A stretch of DNA of 48,829 nucleotides from an uncultured Roseburia sp. (GTDB lineage: Bacteria; Bacillota; Clostridia; Lachnospirales; Lachnospiraceae). The stretch lies in the NCBI GenBank assembly GCA_947062675.1, contig CAMSQM010000022.1:1-48829 (forward strand), given 5' to 3'. The position numbers and the translations under genes are program-made. Within the stretch, counting starts at the first letter, position 1, and each line of letters opens with the position of its first letter. The notes under the pieces were generated by a model. The model was given only the letters and a program-made list of their open reading frames with translations, was not told the origin of the DNA and made no database searches. Of this stretch, positions 26,699 through 35,526 are shown in pieces.

Positions 26699-27748
26699 CT
26701 ATGTTCTGCCTCCCGGCTTATCGAGAATCCCGTCGAGGGATTTCTTCAGAACCTTGAGGTTATCCATGACTTTTTCATAATCCATCCGCTTGGGGCCGAC
26801 AATACCGATCGTCCCGCGGACACCCTCGCCCAGCTCATAGGTCGCTGTCACGACACTGCAGTCCCTCATCGTCTGAAGCGGGCTCTCATTTCCAATATAA
26901 ACCTGAATCCCCGTGTTCTCTTCCTCCAGCAGATTCTCAGTCACAAGACTTGCCAGCTGCTGTTTTTCCTCAAACGCGGAAATCAGCTCACTCGCCTTCT
27001 CGGAATCGCTCAGCTCCGGATATTTGAAAAAATTGGTCGTCCCGCTGGTATAGATGCGGATGTCCTCATCCGGACTCATAACCTCGGCCACCGCGTCCAG
27101 CACATTGCTGATTATATCGCTGTGGATGCCCGCCTGCTCCTTGAGCTTCGCGATCGTCCCCAGATTGATCTCCTGCAGCGCGAGACCGTTTAAGCTGGAA
27201 TTTAAGAGGATGTTGAGCCTGAGCATCGTCTCGTTGTCCAGCGGCTCTGAGACCGGGATAATCTTGTTCTTGACAAGGTTCCCCTCAAGAACAATTACCG
27301 CCAGAATCTGCTCCACATCCACGCTGGAGAGCTGAATGAACTTCACCTTATTGCGGTGATAACTTGGCGCCGTGACCATCGTCGCATAATTCGTATTATT
27401 CGCGAGCAGCTTTGCAACCTGCTGCAGCACCTGATCCATTTTCTCCGTGTGCTCGATGACAAAACGCTTCATGTCATCCACTTCCCGGCTCTTCTCCTCC
27501 ATCAGATGGTCCACATAGAAGCGGTATCCTCTGTCCGACGGGATCCGGCCGGCGGAAGTGTGAGGCTGCAGGATGTACCCCAGCTCTTCCAGGTCTGCCA
27601 TCTCATTGCGGATGGTCGCGGAGCTTAAATTCAGATCCGTGTATTTGGAAATGGTCCGCGAACCAACCGGCTCTCCGGTCTCCAGATAAGTGCGGATAAT
27701 CGCATTCAGTATCTTCGTTTTTCGCTCATCTAATTCGTAATCATCCAT
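26699..27748 (-). CDS. hrcA: Heat-inducible transcription repressor HrcA
   Basis: A 349-residue repressor with an N-terminal winged helix (ERKTKILNAIIRTYLETGEP; VGSRTISKYTDLNLSSATIR) and the conserved start of the GAF-like domain (LEELGYILQPHTSAGRIPSD). HrcA binds CIRCE operators and is kept active by GroEL in known systems. Its own promoter carries a perfect CIRCE at 27812-27838, which implies autoregulation of the whole chaperone operon. Confidence 0.98.
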   Translation of the reverse strand: MDDYELDERKTKILNAIIRTYLETGEPVGSRTISKYTDLNLSSATIRNEMADLEELGYILQPHTSAGRIPSDRGYRFYVDHLMEEKSREVDDMKRFVIEHTEKMDQVLQQVAKLLANNTNYATMVTAPSYHRNKVKFIQLSSVDVEQILAVIVLEGNLVKNKIIPVSEPLDNETMLRLNILLNSSLNGLALQEINLGTIAKLKEQAGIHSDIISNVLDAVAEVMSPDEDIRIYTSGTTNFFKYPELSDSEKASELISAFEEKQQLASLVTENLLEEENTGIQVYIGNESPLQTMRDCSVVTATYELGEGVRGTIGIVGPKRMDYEKVMDNLKVLKKSLDGILDKPGGRT

Positions 27749-27811
27749 TCCATATCTCCATCTGCCTGTGATTCGTACTGGTATGAGTATATGCAGTTTC
27801 TGTTTCTTTTA

Positions 27812-27838
27812 TTAGCACTCATTCTTGTGGAGTGCTAA
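27812..27838 (-). promoter_or_regulatory. CIRCE operator
   Basis: TTAGCACTC, nine bases, GAGTGCTAA: a perfect match to the CIRCE inverted repeat bound by HrcA. It lies about 13 bp downstream of the -10, in the predicted untranslated leader of hrcA. Confidence 0.98.
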
Positions 27839-27851
27839 CATCCATGTACTT

Positions 27852-27880
27852 AAGATAGCACCATCGTATTTTTTTGTCAA
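27852..27880 (-). promoter_or_regulatory. Sigma-A promoter of the hrcA operon
   Basis: On the minus strand TTGACA (27875-27880), a 17-bp spacer and TATCTT (27852-27857), immediately upstream of CIRCE. Confidence 0.88.
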
Positions 27881-27955
27881 CAGGGAATATTGGAATTTTT
27901 CGGTTTTTATAGATTTTTTAGATTTGCCATTCCGGGACTTCGCTTTTCCCAGACA

Positions 27956-27994
27956 AAAGCAGCCCCGCTCCACAGACAGGAACAGGACTGCTTT
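27956..27994 (-). terminator. Intrinsic terminator of the MacAB-type operon
   Basis: On the minus strand a 16-bp stem (some G-U pairs), AAAGCAGTCCTGTTCC against GGAGCGGGGCTGCTTT with a 7-base loop, is followed by TGTCTGGG. It lies 65 bp after the permease stop and upstream of the hrcA promoter. Nothing else gene-like is seen between 27881 and 28058. Confidence 0.8.
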
Positions 27995-28058
27995 CCGGAT
28001 GCTCCGGACATTCCGGCGCGCCCGGCTGACTGAAAAGACAGCCGTTATATTTTTTTCA

Positions 28059-29384
28059 TTATTCATACCGCAGCGCGTCGATCACTTCCATTTTCGCTGC
28101 CTTGTTGGCCGGATAATACCCGAAAAAGATCCCGGTCAGCATGGAGAAAAACATGGAAAGTATGATCGCCTGTCCCGACGGGTGCACATCCATGATGATG
28201 TAGCTTGAATAATCCGCATACATGTTCTGAATTACAAATCCGGCAATCTGCCCCAGCAGCGCCCCGACGGCAATCCCGATCGTGACCCCGATCATGCCGC
28301 CGATCAGGCAGAGCACAATCGCCTCAATCACAAACTGCATCCGGATCGTGCCCCGCTTTGCCCCCAGCGCCATGCGGACACCGATCTCCCTCGTGCGCTC
28401 CGTGATGGATACCAGCATAATATTCATGACACCGACACCGCCCACAATCAGGGAAATCGCCGCGATACCGGACACCGCGATCGTAATCACATTGATCACC
28501 GTGTTGATCATTCCCATATCAGAAGCCATATTATAGGCGTAAATATTGAACTTATCGTTCCTTGAGTACACTTCCTCAAAATAGGTGATCACATCCGCGG
28601 TCGCCTTTTCCACATCCGCGAGCGGCGCGACCATCAGATTGAAATACTCGTATCCGCTCTGATCCTTTCCCTGCAGCTTAAAGCAGGTCTGGAGCGGTAT
28701 CATCATCTCCGTCGAGCGGTCTTTCTCCGCGACCGTGACGTCCACTCTGCCAAACAGGGCCTGATTATACTCGTAAACACCCACTACCACAAAATCAAAG
28801 ACCCCTGTCTCCGTGGCAACGGAAATCTGTTCGCCGATCGGGTTGCTGTCGCCAAAATAATTTTTTACCATCGTGTCGGCAATCACACAGACCCGCTTTC
28901 TTCCCGCATTATCCTCAGCGGTGAGATTGCGTCCGCGGCGTATTTTCAGCTTCATATAACTCAGATACTCCGGCGTAATGCCGTTTATGCTGACATTTGC
29001 ATAAATATCCGCGTCCGCTTCATCTTTTACCTGGCCGGAACCGAGATAGTTCTGCGCCGCAATTCCGGTGATCTCATCCGGATATGCCGCAATCAGTCCG
29101 TCGATCATCTCCTGGGACACATAATCCTCCTCGCGCATATCCGGATAGGTCCAGGTCGCCCAGTCCTCTTCGGTCTCCGGGTATCTCGCCTGCACATAGA
29201 CAGAGATCATATTTCCCCCCATTGAATTGAGGGTAGCCGTCAGTGTGCTCTGGATGGAACCGCCGATCGTCGTGATAATAATCACGGAGCTGACGCCGAT
29301 GATAATGCCCAGCATCGTCAGAAGGGAACGCATTTTATTACTCAGAATGCTGGCGAACGCCTCTTTGATATTTTCCAGAATCAT
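28059..29384 (-). CDS. MacB/FtsX-type ABC transporter permease
   Basis: A 441-residue permease of the MacB type. One helix near the N-terminus (MLGIIIGVSSVIIITTI) is followed by a large MacB-PCD extracytoplasmic domain (~residues 45-280) and three C-terminal helices with the FtsX-family segment VGVMNIMLVSITERTREIG and RMALGAKR. This mechanotransmission family does not move substrate through the membrane domain in a classical way. The ATG overlaps the stop of the ATPase gene by 4 bp (ATGA). With the ATPase and the adaptor it forms a complete tripartite set; the exported substrate (peptide, macrolide or lantibiotic-like) is unknown. Confidence 0.93.
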   Translation of the reverse strand: MILENIKEAFASILSNKMRSLLTMLGIIIGVSSVIIITTIGGSIQSTLTATLNSMGGNMISVYVQARYPETEEDWATWTYPDMREEDYVSQEMIDGLIAAYPDEITGIAAQNYLGSGQVKDEADADIYANVSINGITPEYLSYMKLKIRRGRNLTAEDNAGRKRVCVIADTMVKNYFGDSNPIGEQISVATETGVFDFVVVGVYEYNQALFGRVDVTVAEKDRSTEMMIPLQTCFKLQGKDQSGYEYFNLMVAPLADVEKATADVITYFEEVYSRNDKFNIYAYNMASDMGMINTVINVITIAVSGIAAISLIVGGVGVMNIMLVSITERTREIGVRMALGAKRGTIRMQFVIEAIVLCLIGGMIGVTIGIAVGALLGQIAGFVIQNMYADYSSYIIMDVHPSGQAIILSMFFSMLTGIFFGYYPANKAAKMEVIDALRYE

Positions 29385-30082
29385 TCCCGCGCACCTCCCT
29401 TATCCGCCACAATATCCCCGTCGAGCAGCGTCACAATCCGCTGTGTCTCTGACGCAAGCTCCTGGGAGTGGGTGATCAGCACAATCGTCTTTCCCTGCTC
29501 CTCGTGCAGCTTGTGAAACAGGTCCATGACCAGATGACCCGTCCTGGAATCGAGCGCCCCTGTCGGTTCGTCCGCAAGAATAATGGCAGGATCATTGATC
29601 ATCGCCCGCGCAATCGCCACACGCTGCTTCTGCCCGCCGGAAAGCTCATTTGGCCGGTGCCCGGCGCGCTCCTCCATGCCAACCATCTTAAGCATCTCCA
29701 TCGCGCGCTCTTTCTGATCCCTGACCTTTTCCCTTCCATACATCAGGGGAACCATCACATTTTTGATCGCGTTCGCCCTGGGAAGAAGGTTAAAATTCTG
29801 GAACACAAAACCGATCCTGCGGTTGCGGACCGCGCTGCGCACCTCATCCGTCATACCGTTGACATCCTGGCCTTCCAGATAGTACTCGCCCTCCGTCTGG
29901 CGGTCCAGCACACCGATTATGTTCATCAGCGTACTTTTTCCGGACCCTGATTCCCCGACAATGGACATAAATTCGCCCTTCTGCACGCACAGGCTGATTC
30001 CGTGGAGAATTTCAAGCTCGTTGGGCTTTCCGATATAATATCGTTTGATTATATTTTCCATTCGGATTACTGCTTCACTCAC
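29381..30082 (-). CDS. MacB/LolD-type ABC transporter ATP-binding protein
   Basis: A 233-residue ATPase with Walker A ([15 protein letters not shown]), Q-loop ([10 protein letters not shown]), signature [14 protein letters not shown], Walker B ([12 protein letters not shown]) and switch His (VLITHSQE). The start is GTG at 30082, whose G is shared with the TAG of the adaptor gene (TAGTG), so translation is coupled; the ATG seven codons inside has no ribosome binding site. It powers the downstream-encoded permease. Confidence 0.95.
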   Translation of the reverse strand: MSEAVIRMENIIKRYYIGKPNELEILHGISLCVQKGEFMSIVGESGSGKSTLMNIIGVLDRQTEGEYYLEGQDVNGMTDEVRSAVRNRRIGFVFQNFNLLPRANAIKNVMVPLMYGREKVRDQKERAMEMLKMVGMEERAGHRPNELSGGQKQRVAIARAMINDPAIILADEPTGALDSRTGHLVMDLFHKLHEEQGKTIVLITHSQELASETQRIVTLLDGDIVADKGGARE

Positions 30083-31491
30083 TATTCCGCCTCTGCCCCC
30101 ATGCTTCCTGATGTTTCGTCACTGCCGCCGTCAGCCCCGCCGGCGCCCTCCGCATTCCCGCTGACAGTCATCTGTTCAGCCGTCAGCGTCTGCCCCTCCG
30201 TGATGGTACGGGTATAATCATAAATCATCTGATCGCCCTCTTTTAAATCGCCGCCGGTGACTTCCATATAATAATCCACTTCCTCACCCGGCTCGATATT
30301 CTTCCGGACCACAACTGCGGAACCGTCTTCCTTCGGCTCCGCCACGAGGACATAGGCGCCGCCGTTCTCATCATACATCACAAGGTCATACGGGACTGCG
30401 AGCACCCGCCCTTTTTCCTTGATCATAATCTTTACCCTGGCTTCCATTCCGACCAGAAGACTGCTGCTGCCGATCGACACCTCCACAGAATATCCGCCCC
30501 CGGACGCCCCCTGCTGGTCGCCGGTTCCCTGATTCTTAACACGCACAACACGCGATACCTTCCCGGTGATCTCCTCCTCGCCCGTGGCATCCGCCGTCAC
30601 AACCGCTTTCATGCCCTCCCTGAGCTTCAGGATATCCGCCTCGGAAACAGTCGTCACAAGCTTCAGTTCACTCGTATCCTCGATTGTTAAAATCGTCACT
30701 TTCTCCGCATTCACATCGCCGACAGACACATTGACCGCCGTCACGACACCGCCACACGGCGCCTTGACCTCGCAGTCAGTCAGCTGTTTGCGCAGATCAT
30801 TCAGCTCATCCTTTGAAACGGTATCGGACTCACTGTAACTCTCCTGCTGCAGGGCCAGCTGCGCATCTGAAATCGCACGGTTCGTCGAAATCAGAATGTT
30901 ATTATAATTCTGCTTTGCCGTCTCCACGGCCCGCTGCGCAGCGACCAGTGTCTGGAAATCAACTTCCTCTTTGTCAAACATCATCTGTGTGCCGGCACAG
31001 GCCTCCTCGGCATATGTAATCTCCTGCTGCGCTACCGCCAGCTCCCTCTCCTGGTCTTCCTTCGCCCTCCGGACTGCTTCCGACGCCTGCCGGCTGCTGA
31101 TGCTTTTCGCCGTCCGGGTATTGGAGATATTTTTTTCTATCGCTGAAATCTTTTCCCGGATGGAAGCCGGATCGAGCGTACAGAGCAGATCTCCCTCTTT
31201 TACGATATCCCCGAGCTGCACATTGAGCGCCGTAATCTCCGACACAGCTCTGGAAGTCACATTAGTCCGGCTGGCCCCGGCGATCGTGCCCTTTAAAGAG
31301 ATCGTATCGGAAAGATCTCTCTTCTGCACCGGCTGTATCTCCACCGCTGTCGTCTCTGTCGCCGCCTGATCCGGTTTTTTATATACACTTCTGGCAATCA
31401 GCACTGCCGCCACAGCCACAGCCAGCAGTATGACGGGCAGTACAAACTTTTTCTTCTTTGGTTTCACAGTCACTGCATTTTTGTCTTTCAT
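30082..31491 (-). CDS. MacA/HlyD-type membrane-fusion (adaptor) protein
   Basis: A 469-residue protein with a basic N-terminus and one membrane helix (FVLPVILLAVAVAAVLI), then the usual adaptor order: lipoyl-half (VQLGDIVKEGDLLCTLDP), a long alpha-helical hairpin (~residues 110-215), second lipoyl-half (VKAPCGGVVTAVNVSVGDV), a beta-barrel domain and a membrane-proximal domain. The C-terminus is an acidic, Gly/Ser-rich tail. In Gram-positive bacteria such adaptors work with MacB-type permeases without an outer-membrane channel. It is the first gene of the three-gene operon, and the ATG follows GGGAGAACAGGG. Confidence 0.92.
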   Translation of the reverse strand: MKDKNAVTVKPKKKKFVLPVILLAVAVAAVLIARSVYKKPDQAATETTAVEIQPVQKRDLSDTISLKGTIAGASRTNVTSRAVSEITALNVQLGDIVKEGDLLCTLDPASIREKISAIEKNISNTRTAKSISSRQASEAVRRAKEDQERELAVAQQEITYAEEACAGTQMMFDKEEVDFQTLVAAQRAVETAKQNYNNILISTNRAISDAQLALQQESYSESDTVSKDELNDLRKQLTDCEVKAPCGGVVTAVNVSVGDVNAEKVTILTIEDTSELKLVTTVSEADILKLREGMKAVVTADATGEEEITGKVSRVVRVKNQGTGDQQGASGGGYSVEVSIGSSSLLVGMEARVKIMIKEKGRVLAVPYDLVMYDENGGAYVLVAEPKEDGSAVVVRKNIEPGEEVDYYMEVTGGDLKEGDQMIYDYTRTITEGQTLTAEQMTVSGNAEGAGGADGGSDETSGSMGAEAE

Positions 31492-31531
31492 CCCTGTTCT
31501 CCCTTATACCTGTATTTTACAATTCATCGAG

Positions 31532-31537
31532 ATTGTA
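31532..31537 (-). promoter_or_regulatory. Extended -10 of the MacAB-type operon
   Basis: On the minus strand TACAAT preceded by TGT (an extended -10), about 41 bp upstream of the adaptor ATG. The -35 region is poor and AT-rich. Between here and 31667 no gene is seen. Confidence 0.5.
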
Positions 31538-31667
31538 ACACATCTTTTCGTGAAAAATATGCATTTAAAAAAACTTTAAGAATTCTTTAAATTTCTTTCC
31601 GCTTATCTTTCGGTTTCATACAGACCTTTCACGCGGCGCAAAAATGTGCCGCCGGAAAAAACAGAAA

Positions 31668-31706
31668 GTTCCGCAGCGGGAGGGAAAACATCCCGCCCGG
31701 CGGAAC
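31668..31706 (-). terminator. Intrinsic terminator of rnr
   Basis: On the minus strand a long stem, GTTCCGCCGGGCGGGA against CCCTCCCGCTGCGGAAC with small mismatches, is followed by TTTCTGTTTTTT. It starts 10 bp after the rnr stop. Confidence 0.9.
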
Positions 31707-31715
31707 CGTCACCGC

Positions 31716-33869
31716 TCACTCCTCCTCTTCCACCTTAAAATCTATCGTGCGCAGAATCCTGTCCGTGCGCTCCACCTTAACCCTGATCTTCTGTCCCAGT
31801 TTGTAGCGTTTTCCTGTCGCCTCCCCGACGAGCTCATATGCATTTGCGTCATAGCGGAAATAGTCCCCCTCAAGCGCCGTCACATGCACCAGGCCCTCCA
31901 CCGTGCTGGGAAGTTCGACAAAAAATCCCCACTCGGTTACACCGGATATCACTCCCCCGAATACCTCGCCGATGTGCTGTTCCATATACTCCACTTTTTT
32001 GAGCTTTTCCGTCTCGCGCTCCGCCTCGTCGGCGCGGCGCTCCGTCTCACTGGAATGCTTCGCCACCTCCGGCAGAATCCCCTCGTAATGCGCGATTTTC
32101 TCCGCATTCATCCTTCCCCGCAGATTATCTTTGATAATCCGGTGAATCTGCAGATCCGGATACCGGCGGATCGGCGACGTAAAATGGCAGTAGCAGGACG
32201 CTGCGAGCCCGAAATGCCCCGTCCCCTCCGTACTGTACTTTGCCTGCTTCATCGAGCGCAGCGTCAGACGGCTGATCAGCGCCTCCTCCGGCGTATCCCC
32301 GATCTTCTCCAGCAGCTTCTGGAGCTCCTTCGGATGGATCTCCTCCTGCCCGACGCGGATGGAGTATCCGAAATTATTGATAAATGTCGAGAGCTTCCGG
32401 ATCTTTTCGGTATCCGGATTGTCATGGGTCCGGTATATAAACGGCAGCTCCTGCCAGAAAAAATCCTCCGCCACGGTCTCATTGGCAATCAGCATAAAGT
32501 CTTCTATTATTTTCGTCGCCACGTTCCTCTCATAAGGCTCAATCCGGACAGGCCTGCCCTCCCCGTCCAGGATGATTTTCGTTTCCGGAAAATCAAAATC
32601 GATCGATCCCCGGCTCATCCGCTTTTTCCGAAGAATCTCCGCCAGCTCCCGCATCTGCTCAAACATGGGCACCAGCGCCTCATACTTCCTGCACTCCTCC
32701 TCATCGTGATCCAGAAGGATTTTCTTTACGCTGGTATAGCTCATCCGGCTATCCACCCGCACGACCGTTCCGGCAATCACATGATCCGTGACATTTCCTT
32801 TCCGGTCGATCGTCATAATGCAGCTTAACGCCAGCCGGTCCTCCCCCGCATTCAGCGAACAGATCCCGTTTGAGAGCCTGTGCGGCAGCATGGGGATCAC
32901 ACGGTCCACAAGGTAAACGGAAGTCCCCCGCTTAAGCGCCTCGACGTCCAGCGCGCTGTGCTCCTGCACATAATTGGTCACGTCCGCGATATGAACTCCC
33001 AGCTTATAATGCTCTCCCTCGCGCGTCAGCGTAATCGCATCATCCAGGTCCTTTGCATCCTCCCCGTCAATCGTCACGGTCTGCCAGTCCCGAAGATCCA
33101 TCCGTCCTTCCATATCCGCGGCGCTCACGTCCTTCGCCACGCGCTCCGCCTGCTTTAAAACACGCTCCGGAAATCCCTCCGGCAGCTCATACGCCCGCAC
33201 TACCGAGAGAATATCCACACCGGGATCGTTGATATGCCCCAGAATCTCCGTAACCTTCCCCTCCGGCTTTTTATCCTTCCCGCCGAAATCCGTCAGCTCC
33301 ACTACGACCTTGTGGCCCGTGACGGCTCCCTTTGACCGCTCCACCGGAATAAAAATATCTCTCCCGAACTTCGGATCGTCCGGCACTGCGAACCCAAACG
33401 TCTCATTGTCCTGATATGTGCAGACCATCTGACTGATTCCGCGTGAAATGACCTTTACCACCGTTCCCTCCCGCCGTCTGCCTCCATTCTTTGCAGACTT
33501 TCCGCGGGAGCCATCCGCATCCAGCGACACCTGCACGGTATCCCTGTGAAGCGCCCCGTTCACATGCGCCTCCGGAATAAAAATATCCGCTTCCTCTCCT
33601 TCCACCGTGACAAACCCGAACCCTCTCGGATGCGCGGTAAAAATACCCGTCAGATAATTTCCTTCCACTTTGTGATATTTCCCTTTCGGGGTGATCTCGA
33701 CCCTGCCCTCCGCAAGCAGCGCGTCGAGAACCTCCTTCAGCTCCTTCTGCTGCGGCCGCGGAATATTTAACACCATCGCGATCTCCCGCATTTTCATCGG
33801 CACATAAAGCTCATCGCAGATAAACCGGTAAATTGTCTCTTTTCTCTCTTTTAAAATCTCCTGTTCCAT
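31716..33869 (-). CDS. rnr: Ribonuclease R
   Basis: A 717-residue 3'-to-5' exoribonuclease of the RNB family. It has an N-terminal helix-turn-helix-like region, cold-shock domains (ANPRGFG-type segment AHPRGFGFVTVEG), the catalytic RNB domain with its Asp cluster (TIDGEDAKDLDDAI) and RNB signature (HFTSPIRRYPDLQIHRII), and a C-terminal S1 domain (FGGVISGVTEWGFFVELP). It degrades structured RNA and participates in trans-translation quality control. The chosen ATG at 33869 has GGAAAGGAG upstream; an in-frame ATG ten codons earlier does not. It lies downstream of secG, an arrangement common in Bacillota, with a terminator between them. Confidence 0.97.
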   Translation of the reverse strand: MEQEILKERKETIYRFICDELYVPMKMREIAMVLNIPRPQQKELKEVLDALLAEGRVEITPKGKYHKVEGNYLTGIFTAHPRGFGFVTVEGEEADIFIPEAHVNGALHRDTVQVSLDADGSRGKSAKNGGRRREGTVVKVISRGISQMVCTYQDNETFGFAVPDDPKFGRDIFIPVERSKGAVTGHKVVVELTDFGGKDKKPEGKVTEILGHINDPGVDILSVVRAYELPEGFPERVLKQAERVAKDVSAADMEGRMDLRDWQTVTIDGEDAKDLDDAITLTREGEHYKLGVHIADVTNYVQEHSALDVEALKRGTSVYLVDRVIPMLPHRLSNGICSLNAGEDRLALSCIMTIDRKGNVTDHVIAGTVVRVDSRMSYTSVKKILLDHDEEECRKYEALVPMFEQMRELAEILRKKRMSRGSIDFDFPETKIILDGEGRPVRIEPYERNVATKIIEDFMLIANETVAEDFFWQELPFIYRTHDNPDTEKIRKLSTFINNFGYSIRVGQEEIHPKELQKLLEKIGDTPEEALISRLTLRSMKQAKYSTEGTGHFGLAASCYCHFTSPIRRYPDLQIHRIIKDNLRGRMNAEKIAHYEGILPEVAKHSSETERRADEAERETEKLKKVEYMEQHIGEVFGGVISGVTEWGFFVELPSTVEGLVHVTALEGDYFRYDANAYELVGEATGKRYKLGQKIRVKVERTDRILRTIDFKVEEEE

Positions 33870-33967
33870 AAAACTCCTTTCCTGTATCGGCCCCGTCACG
33901 CATTCATCCGGCAGGAGGCGGGCAGAAGAACGCTTCCCGTCATATACACCTGTCCGGGGCTGTGCGC

Positions 33968-34001
33968 AAAAAAGCTGCCGTACTCCGCACGGCAGCTTTT
34001 T
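33968..34001 (-). terminator. Intrinsic terminator between secG and rnr
   Basis: AAAAAAGCTGCCGT and ACGGCAGCTTTTT form a 13-bp stem around a 7-base loop, with a T-run on both strands. It starts three bases after the secG stop. I see no strong promoter for rnr, so rnr may depend partly on read-through. Confidence 0.9.
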
Positions 34002-34004
34002 CTC

Positions 34005-34244
34005 CTAAAAGATTCCCATATTAAGGACGGCAGCGAGGACGAGAAACAGAATGACACAGACCCTGGTGAGCCGTACCAGCATTCCCTCCATCGAACGTCC
34101 TTTATTCTTTCCCCAGTAGGTATCCGCCGCTCCTGCAATCGCGCCGAGTCCTGCCGACTTCCCCTCCTGCATCAGGATGATGACTGTCAGTGCCAGACTG
34201 ATCAATATAAAAATAACCATTAAAATTATCTTCAGAATCTCCAA
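34005..34244 (-). CDS. secG: Protein translocase subunit SecG (TTG start)
   Basis: A 79-residue SecG with two membrane helices (ILKIILMVIFILISLALTV; RLTRVCVILFLVLAAVLNM) and the conserved QEGKSAGLGAIAGAADTYWGK loop with its basic flank. It is part of the SecYEG channel. The start chosen is TTG at 34244, because GGGAGG sits eight bases before it and SecG proteins begin at this point; the frame extends 23 codons further upstream to an ATG, but that stretch overlaps the promoter. Confidence 0.93.
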   Translation of the reverse strand: MEILKIILMVIFILISLALTVIILMQEGKSAGLGAIAGAADTYWGKNKGRSMEGMLVRLTRVCVILFLVLAAVLNMGIF

Positions 34245-34284
34245 AGCTATTCCCTCCCAAGGCTCCTCACTGATAACTCCGCCT

Positions 34285-34313
34285 ATTATAGCATATTGTT
34301 GTCCCGTTTTCAA
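34285..34313 (-). promoter_or_regulatory. Sigma-A promoter of secG
   Basis: On the minus strand TTGAAA (34308-34313), a 17-bp spacer and TATAAT (34285-34290) with extended TGC. It lies about 40 bp upstream of the TTG start. Confidence 0.88.
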
Positions 34314-34355
34314 TCACTTTTTTGAATAATAAGGGGAAGAACGGACCAGACCCGC

Positions 34356-35453
34356 TCACCTCGGCCAGCGCTGCTCCTTCCCCGGGAGGCCGCCAAACGT
34401 CTTGTGCGGCTCCCTCTGATACCAGTAAGCCACGCACGCCACATCATCCTGCCGCTCAAACAGACCTCTGTGACACACACCGATCTGCTGCACCGTAACC
34501 CGCAGATCCTCCTCAAAATACACCGGATCGGGAATGTGAAACCGGTAAAAACCGCGCATCGGAGGGCAGTCATCGTTGTGATAAGCATTAAAAACGGTAC
34601 TGTCATGGTTCGCATAAAACGGATAGCCCAGAAACAGTGTGGAATAGTTCGTCTCGACCGTCCGCCCCTCTTCCTGTCTGGCGAAGCTCCACGAACCGCC
34701 AAAATAATCCTCCATCCCAGTCCCGCAGATCGTCGGGTACTGCCCGTCCCCGTCGATATAAAACTTCACCTCTCCCTCTCCCCACCAGTAGCGCTCCAGC
34801 GTCGTCAGCGCGAGATAGGTCCCGGCATAAGTTCCCGTCCCTTTCAGGTCCGCGATCACAAAATCCTCCTTTGGCGTCGTCAGCCGGTTCCGTCTCCACT
34901 GCGCGTGGAAATACTCCGTTCCCTCCGGCAGATCATCATACAGACAGTAATCCACCTGGTAAAAAAATGCCGGTATGGTATTCGCATGTTCGCTGGTGAG
35001 CGTGATGCGCGCACGGCGCAGAAACGGCATTGCAAAATAGCAGTTCAGCCCGCGCGACGGCACGGTCACTACCGGCATGGAGCTGACCAGACATTCCTGT
35101 CCGAACCCACAGCAGAAAAAGTCCCCCAGCGGCGTCTCGACCGACGGCTCCTCCTCGTCGTCCCAGTACATCCGCAAAATAAGATCGCAGAGCACAAAGC
35201 AGTCCGCGTCGGAAGTCTTCGCATCCACCGTCATCCAGATATGGCGTATCACCCCGGGCCCCTCAATATCCGCCAGCGTAACCGTCGTCTGCGGCCCGAT
35301 ATCCCGCAGACACGGACTCCCCTTTCTCGAAGGCCCCAGATGGCTGGCAGCCATCCCGCCCCTCCCTTTTTCTCCCGTCGGGTTCTCCGCATTTACCGCC
35401 CGCGACCTTCCACGGCGTGCAAAAGGCAGCCCGTATAATCCCTCACAGAACAT
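34356..35453 (-). CDS. GH172 (DUF2961) family protein
   Basis: A 365-residue member of the DUF2961/GH172 family, recognised by GPGVIRHIWMT near the N-terminus, RMYWDDEEEPSVETPLGDFF, the GRGL/PSRGLNCYFAMPF region, and the hallmark CGTGMEDYFGGSW. Characterised relatives act on fructofuranose or arabinofuranose glycans (difructose dianhydride I synthase/hydrolase, arabinanases), forming trimers or larger assemblies. No signal peptide is seen, so it should act on imported sugars. It is last in the alpha-glucan operon, 73 bp after the debranching gene, an unexpected partner for starch enzymes. The start is the ATG at 35453 with AAAGGAGG eight bases upstream. Confidence 0.88.
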   Translation of the reverse strand: MFCEGLYGLPFARRGRSRAVNAENPTGEKGRGGMAASHLGPSRKGSPCLRDIGPQTTVTLADIEGPGVIRHIWMTVDAKTSDADCFVLCDLILRMYWDDEEEPSVETPLGDFFCCGFGQECLVSSMPVVTVPSRGLNCYFAMPFLRRARITLTSEHANTIPAFFYQVDYCLYDDLPEGTEYFHAQWRRNRLTTPKEDFVIADLKGTGTYAGTYLALTTLERYWWGEGEVKFYIDGDGQYPTICGTGMEDYFGGSWSFARQEEGRTVETNYSTLFLGYPFYANHDSTVFNAYHNDDCPPMRGFYRFHIPDPVYFEEDLRVTVQQIGVCHRGLFERQDDVACVAYWYQREPHKTFGGLPGKEQRWPR

Positions 35454-35526
35454 CCGCATTTCCTCCTTTCCCAATGGAATCATTATATCCGCATTCCATG
35501 AGAAACACAAGGGATGTCATGCTCAT